Positions 1-12,341 of a stretch of 64,000 nucleotides of DNA are shown one piece after another. The DNA is from Patiria pectinifera. Lineage: Eukaryota > Echinodermata > Asteroidea > Valvatida > Asterinidae. The translations under genes were made by a program, and so were the position numbers. Location of the stretch: the NCBI GenBank assembly GCA_029964075.1, contig CM057149.1, forward strand, positions 38,460,900-38,524,899, written 5' to 3'. Numbering within the stretch: the stretch's first letter is position 1; each line of letters starts with the position of its first letter. The notes beneath the pieces were generated by a model that was given only the letters and a program-made list of their open reading frames with translations, made no database searches and was not told the DNA's origin.

Positions 1-834
1 CAAAGCCCTGTGTTCTGTTGTCAAACAGACACCTCTAGTTTTCTTTTTCTGATTCATCGCTCTGGATGATTTTTTTTAAGGGAAATATGGTCCGAATTCA
101 CATCGGCTATAATAAGGGCCTAGTGCGGAACCAGACGAAGATTCGTCACAATAAAAAATTCTGTCCAAAAAAAACCCAGTCACTGTGCATGTTCAGTGCC
201 GTGCCGGGGACCGGTTGACATGGTCTAATATCCACTGCCAAACTAAAAAGTTGTCGGAGCCAGTTACTGAGTTAGGCCATCATTGCCATATGGCATCGCC
301 AATCAATGTATGGAGGAAGTATAGACCTTATGCGTAGCGGCCATTTTAGAGGGCAATGCCTTTGTCTGGCTGCAAATATATGCGTGAGTGAACATCTTGT
401 GCATTCATTGTTACTGAAGTAAAATTACAAAAGATGCCCTTTTAGATGGCTGCCACAGATAAGGTCTATTCCAAGTTCTTCCACAGTTATTCCGAGTTCT
501 TCCATGGTTAGGCCAAGTTCATGATCAAAATGTGTCTGGCAAAGTGAACATCTTATCTTAATCATTTAATCTAATCGGGTCATTCTGGCCAATGATGCAG
601 GGCCAAAGTTCAAAGTCTCATTCGTCGTGGGACTGGTAACTGTATGGTGAGCCATGCATGGTCTGCTCGATCAATTCCTGCACCCTAATTTAACAAGGCC
701 CATATTACCAGACTGCCTCTGAATGCTTGTCCATACTGCTGCCTGATTGAAAATGTACATGTATTTAACTTAAGGCATTGAAAAATAGACTGTAACTCGA
801 TGATTTTACAGTAACATATGTTTTTGGTTTGGCA
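1..834. other. Upstream region of FMO gene, no gene seen
   Basis: I see no convincing coding exon here. A pyrimidine-rich tract ending in TTTGGCAG at 827-834 looks like a 3' splice acceptor. The first FMO coding exon may therefore begin at 835, with 73 nt of 5' UTR before the ATG at 908 and a non-coding exon farther upstream or outside the window. Around 430-520 a short phrase like 'ccaagttcttcca' recurs. No promoter can be pinned down. Confidence 0.4.
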
Positions 835-907
835 GACTATTCAATCTGAAGCGATTCCAGCCAAAGAAAGTAGCCAACTCCAGTATATTATTGCTCACTT
901 CATCACG

Positions 908-3900
908 ATGCCGATCCGAGTTGCAGTCATCGGTGGAGGGGCAGCTGGCCTGTGTGCTGCAAGATACCTCCGCGCTAAGCCAGACGTGTTTCAGGCAGTG
1001 GTGTATGAGCAGGCTGATCAGATCGGTGGAACGTGGGTGTACACGGAAAACGTGGGGAAGGACAAGTATGGCCTGCCTGTACATTCCAGCATGTACCAAC
1101 GACTAAGGTGGGTTTTCATTAGTGCATTTTTAAATAATTATAGTATTCAGTTATTCTAAAGAGTTTGAATATTTTAAATGCGTTTATCAAGTTTTACTTG
1201 TTCAAGCCTGATCGGGCCGCTGATTGGGAATTGAGTGCACCTGTTGAAAATTGACATAAGAACTTGTAAAAATAATGCAAAAGAATTAATATATTTAAGC
1301 TAATTTTCCTCACAGAAACTCTCAAAAGTAAAAGACAAAATTTGGGAATTGACAAAAACATCCAACTTAGATGCCTTGAAGATACATCAAAAAACAAAAC
1401 TACTAAATTATTATGAAATACCTTACTTGACTGTAAGTGAATAATAGTCTCAAGCATCCCATGAAATCATGGCGCCGGCCCAATTTCATTGTCTGCTAAC
1501 CACAGAATTCCACGCTTGTCATTACCATGTTGTGCTAACAAGAAAATTTCTGCGCTAACCCTGTAAGCACAGAATCCTAAGTTACAGGATGTACGCAAGC
1601 GCAGGAGCCAAAATTCTTCGCTGACCCGTGAAATATGTTTACAGTAAGCACAGAATTTCTTGCTTCTGTAAGCAGGGATTTTCGCTAACGCTAAGCAGAG
1701 CCAGGAAATTGGGAAAGTGGAATTTTTGTATTAAATTGCCAACAATGGTCGGCCGCCCATCATTGGGGAAAGAAACAAACATTTTTCAAATTCTGCTCCC
1801 AATTTACCTAATTTATTTAGTCCACATCTGTGAATGGTTGCAAGCTACATGCAGCTAGTCTAGTTCCCTGACCAGACAATTCCCTGACATCTATAAATTG
1901 CTCCATTTCGTCTGAAATATGGTCAGGGAACCAGAAAAAAAAAATTCTTGGTTTTTCCAGCATCTATGAACACAAACCTTACAAAAGTTCAGTGTAACAA
2001 TATTTGCTATAAAATACTAACCCCCAAATCCATCTATTAATAAAAATTACAGCAAAAACAAATGTTGCATATTACCTTAAAATACAAGCAAGGACTGTTT
2101 CATCATTAATATTTGTATTACAAACAAATGCTAATTGGGTGTTGTGTATGATGGAATAATGGGCATCTTTGGAACAGCCTGTCCAAGTGTTTCCCCAAGA
2201 TTTTCATTCAGTGTTGGGGACATTTCTGCATGGGTGGGAAAGTTCATATGGTTATTTCTTCTCCATGTGGCAAATAGCTTAAAAAGTAGTGTACTTTTTT
2301 CCCAGCTTGGGGATGGGGGGGGGGGGGGGGGGGGTGCAGCCCTTAAAGGGAATGTACATCATTACTTTTGCTGTAATTTTTAGAAATGAACTATTTGAGG
2401 GGTTAGTATAATAGATTAAATATTGTTACACTGACACGTTTGAAGATTTGTGATCGAAAATGCTGGAATAACCAAGAAAAACAAAAATGTTCAAGTAGTC
2501 TGGTTCCTTGACTCCACTAACGATGAAATGGATCAATTTATAGATGCCGGAAATTTGTAAGGTAATAGAACCAGTCTAGCTGGCCTGCACCCGTTCATGA
2601 ACATATCACCAATAGCAAACAAAAATTTGGACTGAAAAAAATGGTGAATTTGGAGCAGTAGTTAAAAAATAGTTAGGTTTTTCCAACGTTGGAAATTTAT
2701 ACAAAATACCTTTTTTCTTGAAAACTAGCGGGATGCCGCGCTTCGCGCGGCACCCGCTAGATGGGTGGAGTTGACTGTTTCGTAATAATTACTGTATACA
2801 ATGAAATCTCGATAATTTAAACTCTAATAACTCCAAACAACTGTTAAGTCAAATAAAGAATCAGACCCTCTGCTGCACGCGAGCCTATTTGGATTCGCCA
2901 TCAGTCTCGCCTAAGTTGTATTTGCGTGCACATTACGTTTCCTGCGGAGATTGTGCGAGGGTCCAGGACATATTGTCAATATAGGGGAAGGGGCTAGCTA
3001 GGGTGAAGGGTGCTAGTTGGAACGCCCAATTTCCGTAAAACCCGTCAACCATGTCACCAATATTTCCGGGGATGGGGAGAAATATTTCCAGGGATGGGGA
3101 GAAATGGTTTTTGTTATAGAGGGGAGATGGTGATATTGAAATCGCTGATATTGTGGAGGTTTATGTTTGTGCTGGGATTCATACCGTTTAAATGTTGTTT
3201 GAAATTTCGCGCCGATTAGGAAGGTCTTGCTGTCAACAGGTGAATGAAATTAAGTATTTATTGCCGACCGATTGTCTCATGCGATGTCTCATTATATAAA
3301 GCTCATAAATAATGTTGTGCTAGAATATTGTCCAGTCAATTTGAACATTGATTTTTCAAGGTGCCAAACCATTAAGGACGTATACACCAACTGTACAAAT
3401 AGGTAATTTAGACGAAACGCGGTTTGATCTTGGCCTATACAAAATCGTATCCATCGTTCTCACTACAGAGGAGAGGAGGGGGCAGCCAGTGGGGGTGGGG
3501 GTTGGATATTGTGTGGGCGTCGCCAGGATTTTTCTAGAGGGGGCAAAACATATTTTGGCCCAAAAAATTCCTGGTTTTCTCAACACATTCTCGATTTATC
3601 AGTTTTAGAGGGGGGCAGGGACATTTTGCACCCCAACCCAAACCCATTAAATTCACACCACTATGACTTTGCGCCTCTTTTTATTATTGTTTTTTTTCTT
3701 TTTCGGAGTGCCCCCTCGCGACGCCCATGCCTATTTATGTTACACCTGTGAATGGTCACATATTATATTTCCGGGGAAGTGGGCAACAATTTATATTTGT
3801 TATGGTGAAGGGGGTGTTTCTTATTAAAGTAGAAGTTAATGTCATTATAGCAGTTGGTGTTTTTATGGTGGTGGGGTTGTACAGCAAAGTACTGTAACAC

Positions 3901-6900
3901 GTTCATTTGCAGAAGAGAGTAAAACTAAAAGAAAGGACATATTGGAGCACTTCATAATTATGTCAAGCACCACATGTTAAATGTATTTATTACAAAACTG
4001 TGAAAATGAAATCAGGTATACAATCAGATTTTTTTTAGTAATAATGTATTTGCAGCACTCATTACTGTACAGGGTATAGTACTTCGACAAAACTCAGGGG
4101 ATATAATTGTTGTCAGTTTTCGGAGCAATTTTCGCAAGGGACGTCGGTCCAGGCTTGTTTACCATAGGCACAAACATTCCATGAAAGACTTTCAAGCAAG
4201 ACGGCCAAAGGTTATTGTGCAATTGCATTTTTTTTTGTTAAAAGCTGTAATCATAAATAATGACAGTGGCATTGTAAGTTACAGGACAACATTTTTTTAA
4301 TGAGTGTTGGTGAAAACTCATGAGAAATGGAGGGGTATGCGAGTATGAATATTTTGTTGTGAAATTTTAAGAGTGATTATGTAACTCGGTAATCAAAGAC
4401 ATTGTTTTGTTATCAAATAAGTCTGCTTGGCCAGTAATTATCGGGTAATCATTCCATCATTATTCTTGGGTACAACTAAGCCAAGGATATAATTTAAAAA
4501 AAGGATGGACATAAAACAGCAGAAAAGAGTGATTTTTTTTTGCACTATTTCATGACTTCTAAAAATAAAATTATGGCTAGAAGGAAAATGTGTTTTGAAT
4601 TGGTAAAGAGAAAAACCAGGAATCTTGCAGTTGAACTGGAAAGAATAGGTGTGTCACGTCTTCGTCTTGAGTTGAGATTCTTGCTTTGGGAACTGGTTGA
4701 AGCATGCACTGGAGCATGCTTGGAGCATGGTTGGAGCTGGTCATGTGATGTAAGTGTCATCGAGAGTCCTGTGTAAAGGAGTTAGAAAGAAAAGAATAAC
4801 GACTAAGGTGAAGAAAACTTGTAAACAAAAATACATCGGCTAACAATAGCTCTTTATCCTGCTTGGGTTCATGTCTGTTGTGGAGTCATTTGATTTTCTG
4901 CCAGATTGTATTCTCTAATATCCACTATTCTAACTGTGTTGGTTTCAGGTTTTAGTCTTTGCCTGTATTTTTTGGTTTTTGGCCTGAGGTTTGAACTTGA
5001 TCACGTCTTTAATTTTGATTTGAGGGTTTCTTTATTAAGTTGGTTATTGGTCTTTGATTTGCAGTAAATTAATTTTGTTTTGCCTATGACTTATGAGTAT
5101 GAAAGTCATTTCTTTAAAGGAAGTTTTACGTATGATTTGCCGTGTTCTAAGATTACCACAAAGATTTAGTGTGCATAATTTGTATGGAATGAATGTACAT
5201 TTCATGGCCTATATACAAATGCAGCAGTTTTTTTTCTAGCTAGTAGTAGGCCTATAGGCCTAGGCCTAAAACAAACTAAAGCAAAATCCAAAAATAAACT
5301 ACAAACAAAGCCCAATTGTGAAATCAAGAGTTGGCAAAGTTCTACAAACATGTTCGGGTACATGTTCCAAGTGAGGCCTGTATTTACGGAGGTCATGCAG
5401 TAAATTGGCAACATTAAGCCTAGTAAGTTAACCCACGCCACGGCCAAACTCTCGATGTCCGAGGCCTCCCCCCGTACGTACAACCCTCCCCGTACAACCC
5501 TCCCCGTACTCACAAACTGAAACTCACAGTCACACTTTTCACAAACAACAATGCTTCTCATTGCCAGTGGCGTTCGAAAGAATACCACTTTTCACAAACA
5601 ACAATACATATCATAAGTGAGACTTACCGTTCAAAGAGAAAACTGGAGCAAGGAACAGATATACATCAACCATGTCAACAACGCTGTGCTGAAGAAATGT
5701 GGGGCATGCAAGTTGCATGCGCTGCATGCTCAGCGCTCATAACGAACGTATACGTGGCACGTAAATTATCCGGCCCGTACGCAAGATGGCCGGCGAGGCC
5801 CAATGGGGAAGGGAATTATGGGAAATAGGGTGGAAAATAGCCGGGCCCCGTTCCGCTTCCCCCACGGCCAACGCGCGCGATGAGGACGGGAGACCGGTCG
5901 GGAAAATGGCAGCGCCCCCATAATTTTCGTAATTGTAGTATAGATGACTTTACACCAGGTGCCATAATTTTACAGGATGCTTTAGACTGACATTTACCAA
6001 CATCCTAGTAAGGTATTTTGTAAACAATTGTAGTTTTGTTTTTACAGTGTTTGCGAATATTGTATATTCCCTTTAAGTATAATAGAACAGACATAGTAGT
6101 CCAAAGTGAAGGAATTTAGGAAAACTGTGTCGGTTTTTTTTTGGAGGAGGGCAGGAAAAAGTCTTTTTTTCATACGACCCAGAGTTGAGCATTACAAAAA
6201 TAGTTGTGTGAAATGCATTTCCTGGACCCTCCAAGTACAACAACTAAATGTTTTGAAGGGACTCTTTGATTGCAGAACAAACCTCCCTAAGGAGCTCATG
6301 ATGTACCCGGGTCTACCCATCACAGAGGGCGGAAGGACCTCATTCATCAAGCACAATGAAGTCCTGCAGTACATGAATCGATACGCACGGACGTACGACT
6401 TGCATAAATGTATTCAGGTAAGGCTTTGGAACATTTTAAGGCATTTTGAGCTGTTGCAATAATCGTTATGCATTACCATTATTACGACACTCACTAGAAA
6501 ACATGTAGATATTAATTGCAGACCCACCTCTGTCTGAGATTTGAATGGGCCGGCTGACCTTAGAAACTTTGGTGGTTGAGTGGTTCAGACATCAGCCACA
6601 GTAAACAGGAGGTAATGGGTTCGAGTCCCGCCCAAGAAAGTCATGAAGTTCTTTCAATAGTTTTGAGACAGCATTAAAGTATACAGTGCTAACAAAGTTG
6701 ACCCAACTTTCCTGCCAAAACAGGTGGATGAGTGGTTCAGACATCAGCGTTAGGATGTAGGCGGTGGTGGGTTCGAGTCACACCTTAGCATATCATTTGT
6801 TGATATAAGTTATGGGCTCCATGCACAAGTACACTCTCAATGGTAAGAAAGGGAGAGTTGGGGAGACCGTTAGAAAATTGATATACCAGTACCAGACAGA

Positions 6901-9900
6901 ACAGGAGTTATAAAACTAAGGGCAGAAGCCAATATTAACAGTTTGTTCTGTCATCAGTAAGCCTTTTCACTGTTTTTGCACTCAGCTTCTGACGAGGGTT
7001 CAGACTGTGAAGCCGATCGTGAACTGCAACAAAACAACCTGGGAAGTGACCGTGAAGAATGTGAAGGACCCAGACGCCACACCGCAGGTCAATGAGTTTG
7101 ATGCTGTGATGGTCTGCAATGGGTAAGTGCTTAGAGTTCAGGATTCCGTACATGAACAGTGGATGGCGCTCTGTGATCATTCGGTGACTGCTCTATGTTC
7201 CGACACCCATATGTTCCGACAACCTAGATTGTGTTACTCCCGGTTAGGGTTAGGGTTAGGGTTAGGAATAGGAATATGTGCAGTCGGAACATAGGGGTGT
7301 CGGAACATAGAGGTGTAACCGATCATTCTCAAGAGGTCCTTGAGTGGGACGCAAAGTCTGCATGCAAGTATGGGGGAAGCACGTGTAACCTGGAAAAATG
7401 ATACACCTGGGGAACTCGCAAAAACTACTACAACTAAAGTAAACTTGGGATCTTTGAAGGGAAAAGTCTGGAGGAGATTGAATTAATAGGGACAAGGGAC
7501 ACAAATTCTAGATTTCGAACAAACAAAAAAGACAAAAAGAATTTATTTACAAGAACATTCAAAATGACCAGATAATTATAAAACCAAGACCACGAAAATC
7601 AAGACTAAGAGCAAAGACTAAACCCTAAAACCAAAACTAAAAGAAACTTAAACCAAGTTAAAAAACCAACACAGTGTGTATAGTGAGTAGACCTTCCAAG
7701 ACACTTTGGAGGAAAATCAATGACTCTAGCAGAAATGAAACACACAGCGCAGGGCACACCCAAGAAAAAGGGGAAAAAGAGGAACTCAAAAATATATTGC
7801 TCTCTTCTCTGCTGCTGGTCTGCTACTGAGGGGTCTGTGGTCTTACAGGGTGGCAGGGCACATGGTCTTGGGGGAAGGGGACCAATGGCATGAGTCTAAT
7901 TTACATACAATGTGGACTGTTACTGGGGAAAGCTAATCAGGGGGAAACACTACTATGAAAGGGTTGGGGGAAGCTAATAAAAAGGCTGGATTTACTAAGG
8001 GGGGCTACTCCTATACTAAAGCAATACAAAAAGTACTTTGGAAAAATACAAGTTAAATTTGGCCCTGCCACACACGCACATGAAAACCTGCATCACCATC
8101 ACATAAGCACCAGCAGCCGCTTTCACTGAACTTTACGCAATGGCGTAGCCCCTCTTGCACCACAATTTATTGCGTAAGTTGCGCAACATTTCAGTTATGA
8201 CACATTTTGTGAAAGTTTCATAGTGCGTAAGTCAGCGTCTTGTGCAACAAATTATGGCATAACTCATCAGTTACGTCTGTAAGTTGTGGTGTAGCGACTG
8301 AAAATGACCTATCAGCAAATCTTTATCATTGTGAGCCTGCTATTTCTGATCAAGGTTGATACAGGACACTCACAGCTTTGTGTTTGAAGTAAATGAATTG
8401 CTGTTTTACTCATGATGTAATTTTTTAGAGATGCTGCACAATTCTGAAGAAAGTCAGACAAAACTACTCTCCAGTAAGATTCCTGAATCCTTCAAAATTC
8501 TCTAGTGTGCTGTAAAATGTTATTCGATATTAAATGGGCGTGAAGCCCCACAGCCATGTTGAGTATTTGTGACGGGGCTTACCTTTTTTGGGATCCTTCA
8601 AATTCCTCCTGGCGGTCTGAAACTTCTGGGAGTGGTGGTTCTTTCAACACTTGTATGTGACTCCACTGTGTCTAATGTTTTATAAAGTGACAGAACTGTT
8701 TGTGGCAGGTCTGCCTATCAACATTTATGGGTAGACACCGTCCGATCCATTGATTAAGTGAATCAATCAAAAAGGGACAATAGATTTGCGGAGAATCAAA
8801 GACGTTAGAATTCAACAACTGTTTGTCTTCTAAACACACGGTGATAATAAATGAGATGATACTCTGTTTCAAGTCGTTGATTTAAGTATAGACGGGGTTT
8901 AGGAAATCAATCAATACATCAGTTACCATTCACTAGAATTATACAATACCCATAAACTAAAAGATCACTATGAAAATCACTGTGAGATCCATCTGATCGG
9001 GTGCCCGTCAACGTCCGGCGGTAGCTACGGTCGGTCTGTGATTCTGCTGAGTCCTATGATCCAACGTGACGATGACTCGGTTGGTTCCCTGTCCAGTGAC
9101 GATGGACAATGTGGACATGGACAGTAAGTGTGGCAAAACGAATTTATTGGCATAATTTTGATCAAACTTTCTGTTTCTGTTTCTGTGGGAACGTGCTTCT
9201 CTCTACAGTCAGTATGCCGTGCCCAGTTACCCGGACATCCCTGGCTTGGAAACGTTTTCAGGAAAAGTCATCCACAGTCACGAATACCGCCACCCGGAGG
9301 ATTTCAAGGGCCAGACAGTGGTCTTGTTAGGTGCCGGACCGTCTGGCCGTGACATCTGCATCGATCTTCATACCTTCGTTAACAAAATCTACCTCAGTCA
9401 TCACATCCCTAGCCTCTCCGCGGTGCTTCCTGATAACTTACAAGAAGTCCCAGATATACGGTCTATAGACAAGGGCCGCGTGGTGTTCGCAGATGGGCAA
9501 ACCGTGGAGGCCGATGCACTGATTTTCTGCACGGGATACCTCTACAACTTCCCATTCTTGACGCCGGAGTGCGAAGTTATTGTAGACAGGAAGAGGATAT
9601 CGCCGCTGTATAAACACGTCCTGCATACCAAGCACACCTCGCTGTCTTTCATTGGAGTTGTCTGGACTATCAGCCCCTTCCAGTTACTAGCATGCCAGGT
9701 ACGGTTTGCCATGGCTGCCTTAGATGGCACCATGATCCTACCCAGCAGGGCAGACATGGACGCCGACACGCAACGTGATTACGAGTATCGTCGCGATGAG
9801 TTAAAGTACCCACATCACTACGCTCACAAGATGGACCACTTGCAGTGGGAGTACAACAAGGAGCTTCTACGGCTGGCCAACATTGTGGATGATGAAGGGG

Positions 9901-10025
9901 CTACTTTACCTCTCTTCAAGGAGCTTTATGCCCTGACTCGACGCTTGCGAGCGAAGGATCTTGTCAATTATAAGAAGCGCATCGTTGAGACATCTGACGA
10001 CTTGACTAGCTGGCAGGTTTTGTAA
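908..10025 (+). CDS. Flavin-containing monooxygenase (FMO / senecionine N-oxygenase-like), exons 1-3 plus terminal exon 4A
   Basis: Exons 908-1107, 6276-6417, 6986-7122 and 9209-10025 join in phase (2, 0, 2) into a predicted 431-aa protein. FMOs use FAD, NADPH and O2 to oxygenate nucleophilic N or S atoms, usually at the ER. Exon 1 has the FAD Rossmann motif GGGAAG (aa 9-14) and exon 2 has RTNLPKE. Exon 4A has the FMO signature FSGKVIHSHEY (176-186, FxGxxxHxxxY), the NADPH motif GAGPSG (201-206) and CTGYLYNFPF near 267-276. The length fits the short invertebrate FMO class, and I see no C-terminal membrane anchor. The start is the first ATG followed directly by the Rossmann strand. An ATTAAA lies at 10048. 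Introns 1 and 3 are long (5.2 and 2.1 kb). Three further copies of exon 4 follow downstream and could replace 4A by alternative splicing. The family call is firm; the exact orthologue and substrate are unknown. Confidence 0.92.
1480..1700. repeat. Degenerate short repeats around CACAGAATT
   Basis: Variants of 'taagcacagaatt' and 'gctaac' recur at least five times in about 220 bp of FMO intron 1. A similar texture occurs near 47240-47370. It could be decayed tandem repeat or an unrecognised element. Confidence 0.4.
1715..2085 (-). mobile_element. TTAA-family MITE, inverted partial copy
   Basis: Read on the minus strand, this stretch follows the order of the intact element at 13033-13549: the TGCTGTAATTTT start region, the GGTTAGTAT block, GTTACACTGA, CTGGTTCCCTGACC and ATTTATAGATG. 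Termini are degraded, so limits are approximate. It lies in FMO intron 1. Confidence 0.6.
2316..2334 (+). repeat. Poly-G run
   Basis: An almost uninterrupted run of about 19 G on the + strand. Similar runs occur near 28600, 34365, 37180, 37230, 40087, 56058 and 56170. Exact lengths may be unreliable in sequencing. Confidence 0.7.
3059..3102 (+). repeat. 22-bp direct repeat, two copies
   Basis: Two adjacent units, each AATATTTCC followed by GGGATGGGGAGA, differ at one base. They lie inside the Helitron insert. Confidence 0.6.
3513..3729. repeat. Short inverted-repeat element with GGGCGTCGC ends
   Basis: Left end GGGCGTCGCCAGG and right end CTCGCGACGCCC are near-complementary, and the interior is G/C-run rich. 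It resembles the better-preserved 56017-56419 element in style. Probably a degraded hAT-like MITE nested inside the Helitron. Confidence 0.4.
6571..6645 (+). repeat. tRNA-derived SINE head, copy 1
   Basis: An A-box-like GGTTGAGTGG and a B-box GGTTCGAGTCCC are spaced as in tRNA-derived pol III promoters. The arms do not form a clear cloverleaf, so this is read as a SINE fragment and not a working tRNA gene. Confidence 0.45.
6722..6786 (+). repeat. tRNA-derived SINE head, copy 2
   Basis: It repeats the phrases GATGAGTGGTTCAGACATCAG (broken by one base relative to copy 1) and GGGTTCGAGTC about 150 bp after copy 1. The two heads are a tandem or independently inserted pair in FMO intron 2. Confidence 0.42.
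7191..7312. mobile_element. Inverted-repeat element carrying telomere-like TTAGGG repeats
   Basis: Left arm 7191-7220 and right arm 7283-7312 are inverted copies built on ATGTTCCGACACC. Between them, at 7244-7266, are three TTAGGG units plus TTAGG. It lies in FMO intron 3. It may be a small MITE that captured telomeric sequence, or an expanded internal repeat. Confidence 0.55.
7313..9208 (+). other. Rest of FMO intron 3, no gene seen
   Basis: No coding exon is recognised here. The last 90 bases before 9209 (from AGTGTGGCAAAACGAATT) are shared with the sequence ahead of exons 4B-4D. A short phrase near 8673-8700 (TCTAATGTTTTATAAAGTG) also recurs at 15008 and 20092. The duplication unit therefore began within this intron. 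Confidence 0.55.
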
Positions 10026-10047
10026 CCTTCCATTTCAACCTGAATCC

Positions 10048-10053
10048 ATTAAA
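10048..10053 (+). terminator. ATTAAA poly(A) signal candidate, exon 4A
   Basis: ATTAAA lies 23 nt after the stop of exon 4A. Exon 4B has ATTAAA at 12375-12380. At the same place, exons 4C and 4D read ATTTAAA. A stronger AATAAA occurs later in the units, for example at 10799. Confidence 0.4.
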
Positions 10054-11524
10054 ATATGCAATAGCCCAATTGCCAAGACTTTTACAAAGTATAAACCAAT
10101 CGGAAAGCCCATTTCAAAGGCAATAGCATATAGTACAATGTACCAGCCATCGTTCAGATCTGTCACAAGGCAGTTGCTTTATACAATGCTTTCTTCATTA
10201 AAGTGGACCCCCCTGGCTGTACAGCGATATTGATGTCATCTATAGACAAATTAGGCGGCAGCCATTTTCTGAAGTGGCACCAGGCTTGTGCGAGTCGCGC
10301 TCAGGTACTATGCACTCCGGGCTCCTTCGCCCTATAGGAATACCAAAATGCACGATTGCCTCATCTTTGAGAACCACTACATATAGCATGGCCAGATTCC
10401 GCTACATATAGCACTATGTGTCCCAATTTGTGTTAAAACAAAGAAAGTTGGTTTGACAGTAGATTCATTGGGTTTTGGAGGGTACAGGAACTTTAAAAAA
10501 AGATTAGAGTACAGTTATGCAAGGACAGAATAATTTTGAATGAAGATATAGATATTTGATTTCAGATTTAACTTTTACTTTTTGTATTCATGATATTAAT
10601 TACTTGTTCCCTTGTTCTCAAGTAACAAGAAAAACGAGTGGTTAAAACAACGAAAACAAATGTTGAAAATGAGTGTGCTGGGTGATGATAATGAGTGTAA
10701 TACAAATGTATCTATTAAATGTATGTTTTATGATCAAACAAATGTAAAAAACTTAAGCTATGATAAAACAAATGTAAAGAATTAAGCTAAATAATATCAA
10801 TAAAAAATATATATATTTATACACATATATTTCCTCCAAAGTTGTTGTTTACAATGTACTTTCACTATTTAGTCTGGCAAAATCTTTGAAAGATAGAATT
10901 AAAAAAAAAAATGTCAGAGGAGTCAATTTCTTGTCCTAGTAAATTTTCAAGTTTTGGGGATTCAGGAACATTAATATTTTTAAAACAATATATTCTTGTA
11001 CATTTGAGTCACTGAGTCACGTCACTTGTACATAATGACGTTTTATGTTTATTTGAACTACATGTATTTGCCTATGCTTAGATTTTCATTTATATTGTGG
11101 CTGACAGGCTGGGCAGTTTTTTTTTTTTTGAGAAAATATGTGATCCAACGGCATGTCAACATTTGCTATGTGAGTGAACTGTTTTTTTAAAACAAATCAG
11201 ATTGTGTTTTTTTAAAAAACAGAGAGAGATTTGAGGGTCTTGAAACAGAGATTGGTTAACTTGACATTTCAAATAAAAAAACACAACTAATGATGGTGGC
11301 CACCCCCCCCCCTCAAAAAAAAAAAAATCCCAAACAAAACAGCAGACCTCAAAACTTGTGTACATTTCTACAACCAGTGAGATGCATGTATCACAAATTT
11401 GGAATGGAATTTTCGGAGAGTTCATGTGACGTGTGCTACATTGGCATTATAAGTGTGGCAAAACGAATTTGTTACATATTTGATAAAACTGTCTGTTTCT
11501 TTGGGAACGTGCTTCTCTCAACAG

Positions 11525-12341
11525 TCAGTATGCTGTGCCAAGTTACCCGGACATCCCTGGCTTGGAAACATTTTCAGGGAAGGTCTTCCACAGTCACGAA
11601 TACCGCCACCCGGAGGATTTCAAGGGCCAGACGGTGGTCTTGTTCGGTGCTGGACCCTCTGGCCGTGACATCTGCGTGGATCTCCACACCTTCGTGGACA
11701 AAATCTACCTCAGTCATCACATCCCGAACCTCGACGCCTTGCTTCCTGATAACCTGCGACAAGTCCCAGATATAAAGTCTATAGACAAGGGCCGCGTGGT
11801 GTTCACAGATGGGCAAAGCGTCGAGGCCGATGTGCTGATGTTGTGCACAGGATACCTCTACGACTTCCCGTTCTTGACGCCGGAGTGCGAAGTTGTCGTA
11901 GACCGGAAGAGGATATCGCCGCTGTATAAACACGTCCTGCATACCAAGCACACCTCGCTGTCTTTCATTGGAGTTGTCTGGACTATCAGCCCCTTCCAGT
12001 TACTAGCATGCCAGGTACGGTTTGCCATGGCTGCCTTAGACGGCACTATGGTCCTACCCAGCATGGCGGACATGGACGCCGACACGCAACGTGATTACGA
12101 GTATCGTCGCGATGAGTTAAAGTACCCACATCACTACGCTCACAAGATGGACCACTTGCAGTGGGAGTACAACAAGGAACTGCTACGGCTTGCTAATGTT
12201 GTGGATGATGATGGGGCTACTTTACCTCTCTTCAAGGAGCTTTATGACGCGACGAAACGCTTGCGAACTGAGGACCTTGTCAATTATAAGAAGCGCATCA
12301 TTGAGATGTCTGACGACTTGACTAGCTGGCAGGTTTTGTAA
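11525..12341 (+). CDS. FMO alternative terminal exon 4B
   Basis: This 817-nt exon is preceded by a good acceptor (CTTCTCTCAACAG) in the same phase as 4A, so exon 3 ending in ...NG can splice to it directly and give another 431-aa FMO. It keeps the FMO signature FSGKVFHSHEY, the NADPH motif GAGPSG, the CTGYLYDFPF segment and the C-terminus SWQVL. It differs from 4A at roughly 30 residues, spread over the exon, with the frame fully open. No copy of exons 1-3 lies between 4A and 4B. It could be a mutually exclusive last exon, used by read-through past 4A, or an unexpressed partial duplicate. The open frame and conserved acceptor favour use, but transcripts are needed. Confidence 0.82.

Larger units (their letters stand above)
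2725..5944 (-). mobile_element. Helitron-like element (3.2 kb, no Rep/helicase ORF seen)
   Basis: On the minus strand this insert begins TCTATACTAC and ends in CTAG, preceded by a strong GC-rich hairpin (2725-2760, about 16-bp arms around a CTTCG-type loop). The host MITE flanks are ...GAAAA at left and TGACTTTACACC at right, so the insertion lies exactly between A and T without a target duplication. TC start, CTRR end, 3' hairpin and A|T insertion are the Helitron hallmarks. No long reading frame with Rep or helicase motifs is present, so it looks non-autonomous and may contain later insertions. Confidence 0.8.
2347..6072 (+). mobile_element. TTAA-flanked MITE split by a Helitron
   Basis: The left part (2347-2724, after TTAA at 2343-2346) starts AGGGAATGTACATC. 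The right part (5945-6072, before TTAA at 6073-6076) ends GTATATTCCCT. Each aligns with its half of the intact 517-bp copy at 13033-13549. With the interruption removed the element is about 506 bp. TTAA duplications and AGGGAATRTACA-type inverted ends suggest a piggyBac-like non-autonomous element; the superfamily is inferred from the target site alone. Confidence 0.8.

Noticed and set aside
5202-5588. 128-codon minus-strand open frame in FMO intron 1
   Set aside because: Lies inside the Helitron insert with no Rep, helicase or other motif; likely chance.
5745-5944. GC-rich block with ATTATGGGAAAT as a hidden promoter in FMO intron 1
   Set aside because: It is the terminal part of the Helitron insert; no independent sign of promoter function.
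9095-9123. Possible micro-exon (CCCTGTCCAG acceptor and ACAGTAAGTG donor) before FMO exon 4A
   Set aside because: Adding it after exon 3 makes an immediate in-frame stop, and the direct 3-to-4A join is in phase and matches the family.
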